In this document: positions 36,116-44,798 of the stretch, one piece after another
Layout: each line of letters starts with the position of its first letter
How positions within the stretch are numbered: position 1 is the first letter of the stretch
Source: Alphaproteobacteria bacterium
GTDB taxonomy: Bacteria; Pseudomonadota; Gammaproteobacteria; Burkholderiales; Burkholderiaceae_C
Length of the DNA stretch: 64,000 nt
Direction of reading: 5' to 3'
Assembly: GCA_030054175.1 (NCBI GenBank)
Contig: JASGCM010000004.1
Span: forward strand, 62,001-126,000
Notes under the pieces: model-generated
Told to the model about the DNA's origin: nothing
What the model saw: the letters and a program-made list of their open reading frames with translations, nothing else
The model's database searches: none
Made by a program: the position numbers and the translations under genes

Positions 36116-37320
36116 GCAGGGGCGGTGTACAAGGATTTCAGAAAGATCGACTTAGCCAAATTCTTTCGGCCCGTCGTCTGACTCAAGTCCAGCTGGCTTC
36201 GATGGTCGATGTGTCTCCGGCAACCATCAGCAAGTGGCGTGCAGGAACGCAAGCGCCCGAGCGTGACGCGCTTGAACGCCTTGCTGGCGTGGTCAATGTC
36301 ACGCCGGAATGGTTTACGCGTGCGCCCGGGGCGAAGTTGTCGTTGCCGCTTTTTCGCAGCAACGCGTCAGCGCACGTCGCTGCACGCGCCATGTTGGAGG
36401 CCCGCCTTGAGTGGGCCCAAGACGTGGCGGCTGCCCTGATGGAGTACGTTGACTACCCCGATGTCAATTTGCCCTCTCGTGATTACACCGAGCCGGAGCA
36501 GATCACTAACGAGGACATCGAGAAGGCTGCCTGCGAATGCCGGGATCTGTGGCGTTTGGGCCGCTCGGCGATTCAAGACTTGGCACTGGCCGTGGAAGGC
36601 GCTGGTGTCATCCTCGTTCGAGAAGAAACCGGCGTTGCCCAGATTGAAGGGCTGTCGGCTTGGAGCGAAGTGTTGGGCCGACCGTTGATCCTCCTGTCCT
36701 CAGACAAGGACAATGGTTACCGCAGTCGCTTCGACCTTGCCCACGAAATCGGGCATCTTGTCCTACATCGTCACATTCAGCGCACGACTGACAGCGCACG
36801 CCACAAACTGATGGAGCAGCAGGCGCACCGCTTCGCAGGCGCTTTTTTGCTGCCCGCCGAAACGTTCGCCAGCGAAGTTCGTGTGCCACCGACTCTGGAT
36901 GACTTGTTGCTGCTGAAGCGCCGTTGGGGCGTGTCGGCGGCGGCGATCATCATGCGGCTCAAGGCACTTGAGATGCTGGATGAAGATGGTGCTCTGATGC
37001 TTTTCAAGCGTCGCTCTGCTCGATGGGGTGCGAAATCGGAACCCGGAGACGAGGATCGTCGCCCAGAACAGCCGCGTCTGCTTCGTCGCACCATCGATCT
37101 GTTGGTCGAAGAGAAGGTCATGCCTCTGGACGCCATCCCGAGACACATCGGACTGGCTGCGGGCGACGTGGAAGCACTCGCCGGATTGCCTGAAGGCTAC
37201 TTCCAGGGCAAAACCAATGTCGTGGAGTTTGCGCGACTAAAAGCAACCCAGAAGCAGGTTGATGACCAACCAGCCCAAGGCAATAAGGTGGTGCCGTTCC
37301 GGCCCGTCTCCAAATCCTGA
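36112..37320 (+). CDS. HTH-XRE / ImmA-IrrE metallopeptidase fusion
   Basis: This 402-residue protein has an XRE-type helix-turn-helix (about 13-66: RLTQVQLASMVDVSPATISK) and an ImmA/IrrE-type zinc protease domain. The protease HExxH motif is HEIGH (211-215), and a probable third ligand is Glu235 in EQQAHRFAGAFLLP. Related proteins cut repressors in response to stress or phage infection, or act as antitoxins. The C-terminal 100 residues are not recognised. Stop and start overlap with the upstream gene, and a small gene follows after 16 nt. Confidence 0.88.
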   Translation: MSRGGVQGFQKDRLSQILSARRLTQVQLASMVDVSPATISKWRAGTQAPERDALERLAGVVNVTPEWFTRAPGAKLSLPLFRSNASAHVAARAMLEARLEWAQDVAAALMEYVDYPDVNLPSRDYTEPEQITNEDIEKAACECRDLWRLGRSAIQDLALAVEGAGVILVREETGVAQIEGLSAWSEVLGRPLILLSSDKDNGYRSRFDLAHEIGHLVLHRHIQRTTDSARHKLMEQQAHRFAGAFLLPAETFASEVRVPPTLDDLLLLKRRWGVSAAAIIMRLKALEMLDEDGALMLFKRRSARWGAKSEPGDEDRRPEQPRLLRRTIDLLVEEKVMPLDAIPRHIGLAAGDVEALAGLPEGYFQGKTNVVEFARLKATQKQVDDQPAQGNKVVPFRPVSKS

Positions 37321-37336
37321 CGTGAAAGGAGCAGCC

Positions 37337-37585
37337 ATGTCCAAGAACACAAAGCAGACGTCCTCACGAATTGGTCGGCTGGCGTCGGAAACGCTGCAAA
37401 GCAGCAGTTCGTCGCAAGTGGCCAAGAGTCTGGCCGCCTCGGCACTGTCTCAGCGCAGCGGCGACAAACAGACCGGTGCCCAGATGGAAGACAAGGCCGC
37501 ACGGGTTTTGGCCAGCGACCGATACGCCAAAGAGACGAAAGAGCTGGCGGCTTCGGTTCTTTCCCAAGCCAACAAGCAACGTTAA
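37337..37585 (+). CDS. Small Ser/Ala-rich conserved protein
   Basis: This 82-residue protein has internal pseudo-repeats (RIGRLASETLQSSSSSQVAK, SLAASALSQRSG, then KAARVLASDRYAKETKELAA, SVLSQANKQR). The ATG at 37337 is set by AAAGGA 7 nt upstream. It is the last gene of the three-gene cassette. The two similar halves suggest a short helical repeat fold. The function is unknown. Confidence 0.65.
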   Translation: MSKNTKQTSSRIGRLASETLQSSSSSQVAKSLAASALSQRSGDKQTGAQMEDKAARVLASDRYAKETKELAASVLSQANKQR

Positions 37586-37829
37586 AACGCCAGCGCGGGT
37601 ACTGGGCAATGGGATAACGCATAGACTCATCGTGGCCGGAAAGTTTGAGAGCGACTCGAAAGATCGGGCGCTTAATTCTTTCCCCCCCAACTTTGATACA
37701 ACCAAAATTGCGAGACACTGGTTAAAATAACAGTGGATAAGCTGGGCAGTCATACAGCACCAAGCCTGATGGTTACACATCCCGAGGCCTAAACAAATTG
37801 GACATTCCAGCGATTAGAACGGGAAGTAC

Positions 37830-39023
37830 ATGAACATCGCATTGGTAGGGGCCGGCATCGGCGGCTTGGCAGCAGCGGCCTGCTTGCTGCAACAGGGCCA
37901 CAAGGTTCGGGTTTACGAACAGGCCGGCGAGGTCAGCGAAGTGGGCGCGGCGGTGCAAATGAGCGCCAACGCCGTCAAAGTGCTGTACCAACTGGGGTTG
38001 AAAGACACGCTGGAACGGCATGCGGTTCGCCCCGAATCGTTTCAGTTTTTGCGCTATGACACTGGCGAACTGCTGCACCTGATTGTGCTGGGCGATGAAC
38101 ACGAAAAGCGCCACGGCCACCCTTATTCCCAAATTCACCGGGTCGATTTGCATCAGGGCTTGATGCAGGCGGTACTGGCGCTAGACGCCGACGCCTTGGT
38201 GCTGGGCAAACGCGCCAAAGCCGTGTGCGAAACCGAGAACGAAGCGAGCGTGAGCTTTGAAGACGGCACCGAAGTGCGCGCCGATTTGCTGATTGGCGCC
38301 GACGGCATCAAGTCGGTGGTGCGCCGCCATGTGGTGGACGACAGCCCACCGGTCTTCACCGGTCAGGTGGCCTGGCGTCTGGCCATTCCCATCGAGCGCA
38401 TTGCCCCCGAACTGCGCCCGCCCATGGCCTCGACCATTTGGTGTGGCCCCAAGAACCACGCTGTCATGTATTACATGCGCGGCGGCCAGGTGCTGAATTT
38501 CGTGGGCTGCGTCGAGCGCCCTTGGGAAGAAGAGTCGTGGACCTCACGCAAGCCCTGGGATGAACTGAGTGCCGATTACGAAGGTTGGCATCCGATGGTG
38601 CGTGCGCCCATCGAGGCGGCCGATAAAGACCAGTGCTTCCGTTGGGCCCTGAACAACCGCCAGCCCGTCATGACCTGGTGCACGCGCCGGGTGGCGCTGC
38701 TGGGCGACGCTGTGCACGCCACCCTGCCCTACATGGCGCAAGGTGCGGCCATGGCGATTGAGGATGCCGCCATCCTGAGTCGGGCGGTGGCGTTGGAGGC
38801 CCCCCTGTTCGAGCGGCTGGGGATTTACGAACGGCACCGTGCCCCGCGCGCAGCACGGGTGGTGACCGAGTCGACCGAGATGGGTCAGTTGTATCACATT
38901 GCCGATGCGGCCCAAATGAAGCAAGCCTTCAAAGACCGCAACATCGCCGCTTCGCGCAACAATTGGCTCTACCCCTACAACCCATGGAGCGTGGACATCA
39001 CCCGCCCCTTTACTGGGATCTGA
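37830..39023 (+). CDS. FAD-dependent aromatic monooxygenase (salicylate hydroxylase type)
   Basis: This 397-residue flavoprotein has an N-terminal Rossmann fold (GAGIGG near residue 9), the DG motif region LLIGADGIKSVVRRH, and the FAD ribityl-binding GDAVHATLPYMAQGAAMAIED near 290. The family hydroxylates aromatic acids such as salicylate or 6-hydroxynicotinate with NAD(P)H and O2. A Bug-type binding protein follows convergently, so a catabolic role is likely, but the substrate cannot be read. It is the first chromosomal gene to the right of the island. Confidence 0.9.
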   Translation: MNIALVGAGIGGLAAAACLLQQGHKVRVYEQAGEVSEVGAAVQMSANAVKVLYQLGLKDTLERHAVRPESFQFLRYDTGELLHLIVLGDEHEKRHGHPYSQIHRVDLHQGLMQAVLALDADALVLGKRAKAVCETENEASVSFEDGTEVRADLLIGADGIKSVVRRHVVDDSPPVFTGQVAWRLAIPIERIAPELRPPMASTIWCGPKNHAVMYYMRGGQVLNFVGCVERPWEEESWTSRKPWDELSADYEGWHPMVRAPIEAADKDQCFRWALNNRQPVMTWCTRRVALLGDAVHATLPYMAQGAAMAIEDAAILSRAVALEAPLFERLGIYERHRAPRAARVVTESTEMGQLYHIADAAQMKQAFKDRNIAASRNNWLYPYNPWSVDITRPFTGI

Positions 39024-39036
39024 TGGGCAGTGTCGC

Positions 39037-40014
39037 TCATTCGGGCTTGATGCCCTGGTCTTTGACCAGGCGCGCCCACTTGTCGGCGTCGCGCTCGACC
39101 AAGCGGGCAAAATCGGCAGGCGTTGCGCTGGCCGGATCCATGCCCTGAGTGGAGAACGCGGTCTTGACATCGTCTCCAGCGATGATCTGGTTGATCTCGC
39201 GGTTCAAGCTGGCCACCTGCTCGGCCAGCATGCCTTTGGGCGCGAAGACGCCAAACCACATGCCCACATTCACTTGACCCAAACCGGTTTCGGTCACTGT
39301 GGGCAGGTCAGGCATCAGGGCATGGCGTCGCTCGCTGCCAATGGCCAATGCGACCAAACGCCCAGTCTTCACATGGGCCAGTGCCACGTGGATGGGCAGG
39401 AACATCACGTCGACCTGACCGCCCAAGATGTCAGTCACAGCCGGGGCAGTGCCTCGGTAAGGGATGTGGGTGATGAAGACCTTGGCGGTGTTTTTGAAGA
39501 GCTCCATCGACATGTGGTGCGGCGTGCCCACTCCCGGAGAAGCATAGTTGATGCGCCCGGGAGCGGACTTGGCAGCCAGGACCAGATCTTTGGCGGTTTT
39601 CCAGCCAGTTTTGGGGTGCGTCACCAAAATCAACTCCCCCCAACTGGTCAGGGCAATCGGGGTCAGGTCTTTGAGCGGATCAAAGGGCAACGCAGGATTG
39701 AGCGCACGGTTCATCACCAAAGTGTTCACGCTCACCAGCAGGGTGTTGCCGTCAGGGGCCGAGCGAACCACGGCCTCGGTGCCGATGCTGCCCGAGGCGC
39801 CGACGCGGTTTTCCACCACGACCGGGCGATTGAGCTTTTGCGCCAACTTGGGACCAATTTGGCGCGCCACGATATCAATCCCAGTGCCAGGCGTGAAGGG
39901 CACGATCAGCTTGATCGGGTTGGTGTTGGCCGGGCTTTGCGCCCCTGCAGGCAAAACCGACAAGGCGGCGATTGTCAAAGCTTGGCGACGACTGAAACGA
40001 AAGGATGGGTTCAT
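39037..40014 (-). CDS. Bug-family (tripartite tricarboxylate) substrate-binding protein
   Basis: This 325-residue protein has an export signal with RRQ (SRRQALTIAALSVLPAGAQ; possible Tat type) and the Bug fold signatures (IKLIVPFTPGTGIDIVARQI, VVVENRVGASGSIGTEAVVR, YASPGVGTPHHMSMELFKN). The family binds small carboxylates in the periplasm; many members lack a cognate permease nearby, as here. The ATG at 40014 places the signal at the N-terminus; the upstream in-frame ATG at 40068 gives a non-signal extension. Confidence 0.92.
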   Translation of the reverse strand: MNPSFRFSRRQALTIAALSVLPAGAQSPANTNPIKLIVPFTPGTGIDIVARQIGPKLAQKLNRPVVVENRVGASGSIGTEAVVRSAPDGNTLLVSVNTLVMNRALNPALPFDPLKDLTPIALTSWGELILVTHPKTGWKTAKDLVLAAKSAPGRINYASPGVGTPHHMSMELFKNTAKVFITHIPYRGTAPAVTDILGGQVDVMFLPIHVALAHVKTGRLVALAIGSERRHALMPDLPTVTETGLGQVNVGMWFGVFAPKGMLAEQVASLNREINQIIAGDDVKTAFSTQGMDPASATPADFARLVERDADKWARLVKDQGIKPE

Positions 40015-40084
40015 GCTGGGAAGAGTCCTTGGGTGTGCAATTTGGCCCATGCGGGCAAGTCGAGCCATGGGGCACGATGACCCT

Positions 40085-40351
40085 ATGGCGATTTTGCATG
40101 TTTATTGTCAACCTGGCGCGCGCCAGACCCAATGGGCGGGTTGGCACGATGGTCGCCCCAAATTGCAACTGAAAGCGTCGCCCGTTGACGGGGCGGCCAA
40201 TCAGGCGCTGATCGAGTTCTTGGCGCAGTGGCTGAGACTGCCCAAAAGCCGCGTCAGCATTCAATCCGGCCAGCAAAGCCACTTCAAGCGTCTGAGCATT
40301 GAAGGCTTGGATGAAGCCGAGTTGCAGCGCAACTTGCCGCCAAGCGAATGA
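40085..40351 (+). CDS. DUF167 (YggU-like) protein
   Basis: This 88-residue protein has the conserved DUF167 core: HVYCQPGARQTQWAGWHDGR, LKASPVDGAANQALIEFLAQ, and SIQSGQQSHFKRLSIEGL. The structure is known for relatives but the function is not. It is divergent from the Bug gene; ATG 40067 is an alternative start. It ends directly beside the convergent DUF1330 gene. Confidence 0.9.
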   Translation: MAILHVYCQPGARQTQWAGWHDGRPKLQLKASPVDGAANQALIEFLAQWLRLPKSRVSIQSGQQSHFKRLSIEGLDEAELQRNLPPSE

Positions 40352-40645
40352 TCAGGCACCTTCGACGAAGCGCATGTCGCGAATGACCGCGCCCGGGGTG
40401 AGTTTGGACAGGGCCTCTTGATAGCCGGCGCTCTTGTATGCGGCATCGGCAGCAGCCAGGCTGTCGAATTCGATGATGACCACGCGTTGCATTTGGCCAT
40501 GCTCTTTGATCAGCGAGGGCATCCCGCGCACCAGAAATTTTCCACCGGCGGCGGCAATCGAGGGACCAGCCAACTGTGCGTAAGCGGCCAGCGCTTCGGG
40601 ATTGTTGATGGCTTGGTAGGTGGTGACCCAATAGGCTTTCGGCAT
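40352..40645 (-). CDS. DUF1330 protein
   Basis: This 97-residue dimeric alpha/beta-barrel protein matches DUF1330: AYWVTTYQAINNPEALAAYA, GGKFLVRGMPS, RVVIIEFDSLAAADAAYKSA. Its role is unknown. It stops 1 nt after the convergent DUF167 gene. Confidence 0.92.
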   Translation of the reverse strand: MPKAYWVTTYQAINNPEALAAYAQLAGPSIAAAGGKFLVRGMPSLIKEHGQMQRVVIIEFDSLAAADAAYKSAGYQEALSKLTPGAVIRDMRFVEGA

Positions 40646-40752
40646 GTTCGACTCCTCTCAAAAGTCCGATGATGCCATGATGTCGCCGGGGTGATGGCTC
40701 ACCTGCGTGACACCCCCCATAATGATCAAATTGTCATCAAGAGGAGTTTGGC

Positions 40753-41289
40753 ATGTCCGAAGTCGTGAGCCCCGCGCCGGCGTGGCAGGAGAGTATTTTT
40801 CAAAGCCTCAAGCAGGCGAATGTGCGCCAAGTGGCTTATGTGCCCGACGCAGGCCATGCCCATGTGATCCGACGCGTGCAAGCCGACAAACAGATGCGCG
40901 ACATCGTCCTGACCACCGAAGAAGAAGGCGTGGCCTTGGCCACCGGCGCCTGGTTGGGTGGTGAGCGCGCCGTGTTGCTGATGCAAAGCAGCGGCGTGGG
41001 CAACTGCATCAACATGTTCTCGCTGCTGCAAAGCTGCCGCATTCCGTTTCTCACCCTGGTCACCATGCGTGGCGAGTACGCCGAGTTCAACAACTGGCAA
41101 TGCCCCATGGGTGAGGCCACTCCGGCTGCGCTCGAGCTGATGGGCTTCAAAGTGATGCGCGCCAATGACCCCGCCGAAGTCGAAGATCTGATTGGAGCGG
41201 CGCTGGACGCCGCCTTTGAAGGGGGCCAGCAAGTGGCCCTTTTGTTGTCACAGCGGCTGATTGGTCGCAAAAAATGGATCGCCAAGTGA
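40753..41289 (+). CDS. TPP-dependent decarboxylase, alpha (PYR) subunit
   Basis: This 178-residue protein matches the PYR domain of thiamine-diphosphate enzymes of the sulfopyruvate/phosphonopyruvate decarboxylase type. It has the conserved Glu in TTEEEGVALATGAWLGGE and the segment LMQSSGVGNCINMF. Its partner with the PP domain is the next gene. The pair would decarboxylate a 2-oxo acid with a charged tail; the substrate is not defined. It starts after AAGAGGAG in the leader. Confidence 0.85.
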   Translation: MSEVVSPAPAWQESIFQSLKQANVRQVAYVPDAGHAHVIRRVQADKQMRDIVLTTEEEGVALATGAWLGGERAVLLMQSSGVGNCINMFSLLQSCRIPFLTLVTMRGEYAEFNNWQCPMGEATPAALELMGFKVMRANDPAEVEDLIGAALDAAFEGGQQVALLLSQRLIGRKKWIAK

Positions 41290-41303
41290 TCGAGAGGCCC
41301 ACC

Positions 41304-41915
41304 ATGAATACCCCTCAAAACCACAACCCCAGTCGCCTGGGGAGCATCGACCGGCGCGAATTTGTGGCCGAACTGCTGGCGGGAACACCCGACGCCTTGG
41401 TCATCACCGGACTAGGCTCGCCCACCTATGACGTCTACGCCAGTGGAGACCGCGATCGCTACTTTTACCTGTGGGGCGCCATGGGCGGTGCCCTGCCCTT
41501 GGGTTTGGGTCTGGCGCTGGCACAGCCGCAGCGCCCGGTGCTGGTCATCACCGGCGACGGCGAGCAGCTGATGGGCATGGGTGCCATGGCCACTGCAGCC
41601 GCTCAACAGCCCAATAACCTGTCGGTGGTGGTGCTCGACAATGGTCACTTTGGCGAAACTGGCAAGCAGCGCAGCCACACCAGCCTGGGCACCCGGTTGG
41701 TCGAAGTGGCCAAGGCTTGCGGCATTGTCCGTTCGCGGGAGATTTTTCAATTGTCCGAATTCAAAACTTTGGCCCAAGACATCAACGCCCGCCAGGGACT
41801 GCTGTTTGCCCAGGTGCACATCAAGCAAGATGACCTGCCCCGAGCCCTGCCCACCCGCGACGGCACATTTTTGAAAAACCGCCTGCGCCAGCATCTGGGA
41901 CATCCTTTGGTATGA
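41304..41915 (+). CDS. TPP-dependent decarboxylase, beta (PP) subunit
   Basis: The 203-residue partner carries the thiamine-diphosphate-binding motif GDGEQLMGMGAMATAAAQQP (GDG, then NN-like end in LDNGHFGETGKQ). A hydrophobic segment LWGAMGGALPLGLGLALA precedes it. ATG 41304 has GAGAGG 8 nt upstream and is preferred over the in-frame ATG 41274 inside the alpha gene. Split subunits of this type are known for sulfopyruvate decarboxylase (ComD/ComE). Confidence 0.86.
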   Translation: MNTPQNHNPSRLGSIDRREFVAELLAGTPDALVITGLGSPTYDVYASGDRDRYFYLWGAMGGALPLGLGLALAQPQRPVLVITGDGEQLMGMGAMATAAAQQPNNLSVVVLDNGHFGETGKQRSHTSLGTRLVEVAKACGIVRSREIFQLSEFKTLAQDINARQGLLFAQVHIKQDDLPRALPTRDGTFLKNRLRQHLGHPLV

Positions 41916-41994
41916 ATGCAGGGTAAAAACGACTATTCACCATCTGACTTTGGGTATAGAGTTGAATGGTTTTGGTCTTTCACACACCCATGTC

Positions 41995-42588
41995 ATGACT
42001 CAACTGTTGCTGGGCTTGTTGCTTTTTTTAGGCATCCACTCCATGCGGGTCTTCATGCCCGGCTTGCGCATGCGTCTTATGACGGCCTGGGGCACTCTGC
42101 CCTTCAAGGGGGTGTATTCGGTCATCTCACTGGTGGGTCTGTGGGTGCTGATTCAAGGCTATGCCGCAGCCAAGACGTTGCCCTATGAATTGTGGTCACC
42201 GCCCTTTTTCCTGCGCCACCTCAGTGTGTTGTTGATGTGGCCGGCCACGGTGCTGGTGATTGCGGCCTATGTACCCGGCAACGGCATCCGGGCCAAGTTA
42301 CGCCATCCGATGACGCTGGGGATCAAAATCTGGGCCTTGGCGCATTTGCTTTGCAATGGCCACATCGCCGATGTATTGCTGTTTGGCACCTTGTTGATTT
42401 GGGCGGTTCTGATCTATCGCAACGCCCGCCGCGAAGACCGCTCGAACATGGTGGGCGTGATGCGCAGCACCAACCCCTTGGTTAACTTGGGCACCCTCAT
42501 TGCCCTGTTGGCTGGCACCGGAGTTTGGTTGTGGTTGGCGTTAGGTGGTGGACATTTGGCCCTGATTGGGGTCAGCCCGATGGGTTGA
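41995..42588 (+). CDS. NnrU-family membrane protein
   Basis: The 197-residue integral membrane protein (about five to six helices) fits the NnrU family: LFLGIHSMRVFMPGLRMRLM, KGVYSVISLVGLWVLIQGYA, RHPMTLGIKIWALAHLLCNG. NnrU was linked to nitric-oxide/nitrite reduction and is related to isoprenoid-ring membrane proteins. Its stop lies 48 nt inside the convergent CNNM gene. ATG 41995 gives the usual N-terminus. Confidence 0.88.
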   Translation: MTQLLLGLLLFLGIHSMRVFMPGLRMRLMTAWGTLPFKGVYSVISLVGLWVLIQGYAAAKTLPYELWSPPFFLRHLSVLLMWPATVLVIAAYVPGNGIRAKLRHPMTLGIKIWALAHLLCNGHIADVLLFGTLLIWAVLIYRNARREDRSNMVGVMRSTNPLVNLGTLIALLAGTGVWLWLALGGGHLALIGVSPMG

Positions 42589-43884
42589 TGTGGCCCGCAG
42601 CCGATCGATGCGTCGCCCCTCTAAAGCCAACACCTCCAACTGCCAATCGGCGCACTCGACCCGCTCGCCCACTTCGGGTAAGCGCCCCAGCAAAGACAAA
42701 AATAGACCTGCGACGGTGTTGTAGCGGTCTTTGCTTTCATCGGGCAGGTCTTGCTCGATGCCCAACTGGTGCTTGAACTCGATGATGGGCATGGCACCAT
42801 CAAGCAACCAATTGCCATCAGTCTCCCGGGTGGCCCAAGCGTTGTCGTCTGCGGCCTGCCCCACCCATTCGCCGGTAATGGCTTCGAGCAAATCACGTGG
42901 CGTCATGAGACCTTGTACTACGCCATACTCGTCAACCACCAACACCACTCGGGCCATGGCCGGCGCCTGACGTTGGGCGTTGGGGCGGCGGAACTGCTCC
43001 AATAAATCCAAACCACTGAGCGTCTCGGGAATGAAGGCGACAGGCTGCGCCAACTGCCCCAACGCCAATGTGTCGTCGTCTTGTTGCAGCAAATCGGCCA
43101 GACTGACCAAGCCAAGCACATCATCCAATCCACCCCGACATACCGGGTACCAGGAATGCGATGGGCGATGGCGCAACTGTAACAAGGCTTGTGAAACCGA
43201 CTCTTCGTGATCAAGCCAAACGATGCCGGTGCGTGGCACCATCAGCGAAGACAGCGGCCGATCGTCCAGGTGAAACACATTGCGCACCATCTGATGCTCT
43301 TGCTGTTCGATCACGCCGGCGTCAACGCCCTCGCTCAGGCTGGCACGGATCTCCTCTTCGGTCACCGATGACTCGGCTCGGGTGTCGACGCGCATCAGGT
43401 GCAAAGTCATGCTGGTCAATAAGCTCAGCAATGCCACCAAAGGGCGCGTGAGCCAGGCCAACTTCTCCATCGCTGGGGACACCCAACGGGCCACAGTTTC
43501 CGGATAAATCTGGGCGATGCGCTTGGGTACCAACTCGCCAAACACGATGGTGATGCAGGTGATGAGACCCACGACCAAGGCGGTGGCCAACACATCGGCC
43601 CAGTTTGCGGCCACCCCCCACTCGACCAATGCGCGTGACAGACCCTGGCTGAATGCCGCTTCACCGACGATGCCATTGAGCACGCCGATCGAGGTGATGC
43701 CAATCTGGATGGAGGACAAAAAGCGGGTCGGCTGATCCATCAGGCGCAAGGCAGCAGCCGCACGCTCGTCCCCCATCTCGCTCATGGTCAACAAACGCAC
43801 GCGCCGACTGGCCGACAAAGCCATCTCGGAGAGCGCAAACAAGCCGTTGAGCAAGGTGAGAAAAATGATCAGTAAAAAATCCAC
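42541..43884 (-). CDS. CNNM/CorC-type membrane protein (DUF21-CBS-CorC_HlyC)
   Basis: This 447-residue protein has an N-terminal DUF21 membrane domain (about 1-190: LLNGLFALSEMALSASRRVR, SIQIGITSIGVLNGIVGEAA, VFGELVPKRIAQIYPE). Two CBS motifs (about 215-330: LMVPRTGIVWLD, VLVVDEYGVVQGLMTPRDLL) and a C-terminal CorC_HlyC domain (about 350-435) follow. The family exports or transports Mg2+/Co2+ and was called hemolysin-related. It faces ApaH divergently with 38 nt between starts. Confidence 0.92.
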   Translation of the reverse strand: MDFLLIIFLTLLNGLFALSEMALSASRRVRLLTMSEMGDERAAAALRLMDQPTRFLSSIQIGITSIGVLNGIVGEAAFSQGLSRALVEWGVAANWADVLATALVVGLITCITIVFGELVPKRIAQIYPETVARWVSPAMEKLAWLTRPLVALLSLLTSMTLHLMRVDTRAESSVTEEEIRASLSEGVDAGVIEQQEHQMVRNVFHLDDRPLSSLMVPRTGIVWLDHEESVSQALLQLRHRPSHSWYPVCRGGLDDVLGLVSLADLLQQDDDTLALGQLAQPVAFIPETLSGLDLLEQFRRPNAQRQAPAMARVVLVVDEYGVVQGLMTPRDLLEAITGEWVGQAADDNAWATRETDGNWLLDGAMPIIEFKHQLGIEQDLPDESKDRYNTVAGLFLSLLGRLPEVGERVECADWQLEVLALEGRRIDRLRATSTHRADPNQGQMSTT

Positions 43885-43922
43885 GGTCGATGACCCTTCC
43901 TCTTTTCAACGACAATTGTCCC

Positions 43923-44783
43923 ATGGCAACGTATTGGGTGGGTGATTTACAGGGATGCAACGCCTCTTTGGGGTATTTGCTCGACCAACTGGGTTTTTCC
44001 GCCAGTCGAGATCGGTTGGTGGTTTTGGGTGACCTGATCAACCGAGGCCCCGACAACGCCGGGGTACTCGACCGACTGATCGCTTTGAGTGACAGCGCCA
44101 CCTGCCTGCTGGGCAACCATGATTTGTTCGTGCTGGCGGCATACCACGGGGTCAAAAAGCTCAAACGCAGCGACACCGCGCGCCTGCTATTTGACCTTCC
44201 CCAAGCCCCGGCCTGGATGGACTGGTTGGCACACCGCGACATGGCGCGTTTCGAATCGGGCTGCTTGTTGGTCCACGCCGGCGTGCTGCCCGGCTGGGAT
44301 CTGACCCAAACACTGCAATGCGCCAGGGAAGTCGAAACTGCCCTGCGTGGCCCGCTGCGCCCTGAGTTGTTGCATCAGATGTTTGGTCATGAGCCTTTGG
44401 GCTGGCGCGATGACCTGGGTCAGCCCGAGCGTTGGCGGGTGACGGTCAACGCCCTGACGCGCTTGCGCTTTTGCTCTGCGCAGGGCGAAATGGAGTTCGC
44501 CACCAAAGAGGGGCCAGGCTCGGCACCGCCGGGTTTCATGCCCTGGTTTGATGTACCGGGTCGCCGCACAGCGGACACACCGGTGGTGTTTGGCCATTGG
44601 TCTACTGTGGGCGGTTTGTGCCGCCCGAACTTGGCTTGTCTGGATACGGGCTGCCTGTGGGGCAGGAGTCTGAGTGCCTTGCGGGTGCCTGCCAACTGGG
44701 ATGGGGCGAAGCCTCCAGATTTGAGCGGATGGGAATGGATTTCGGTACCGGCTGATCCGGCCGATGTGATTCCTTTGAAATGA
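43923..44783 (+). CDS. apaH: Symmetrical bis(5'-nucleosyl)-tetraphosphatase
   Basis: The 286-residue metallophosphoesterase hydrolyses Ap4A to two ADP. The metal motifs appear in order: GDLQGCNASL, GDLINRGPDNAGVL and GNHDLFVLAA. The substrate segment FGHWSTVGGL is near residue 222. ATG 43923 gives the family N-terminus ATYWVGDLQGC. It precedes the GDT1-type transporter gene by 15 nt. Confidence 0.95.
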   Translation: MATYWVGDLQGCNASLGYLLDQLGFSASRDRLVVLGDLINRGPDNAGVLDRLIALSDSATCLLGNHDLFVLAAYHGVKKLKRSDTARLLFDLPQAPAWMDWLAHRDMARFESGCLLVHAGVLPGWDLTQTLQCAREVETALRGPLRPELLHQMFGHEPLGWRDDLGQPERWRVTVNALTRLRFCSAQGEMEFATKEGPGSAPPGFMPWFDVPGRRTADTPVVFGHWSTVGGLCRPNLACLDTGCLWGRSLSALRVPANWDGAKPPDLSGWEWISVPADPADVIPLK

Positions 44784-44798
44784 ATGAGGGGGATTGAA

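Noticed and set aside
38968..39060. Terminator between the convergent monooxygenase and Bug genes
   Set aside because: Only weak pairing (CCCTGGTCTTTGACCAGG near 39052) without a T-run was seen, and it lies inside the Bug coding region.
42541..42588. 48-bp overlap of nnrU and the CNNM gene as a sign of a wrong stop
   Set aside because: Both C-termini are short and non-conserved tails; convergent overlaps of this size are common and no frameshift is needed.
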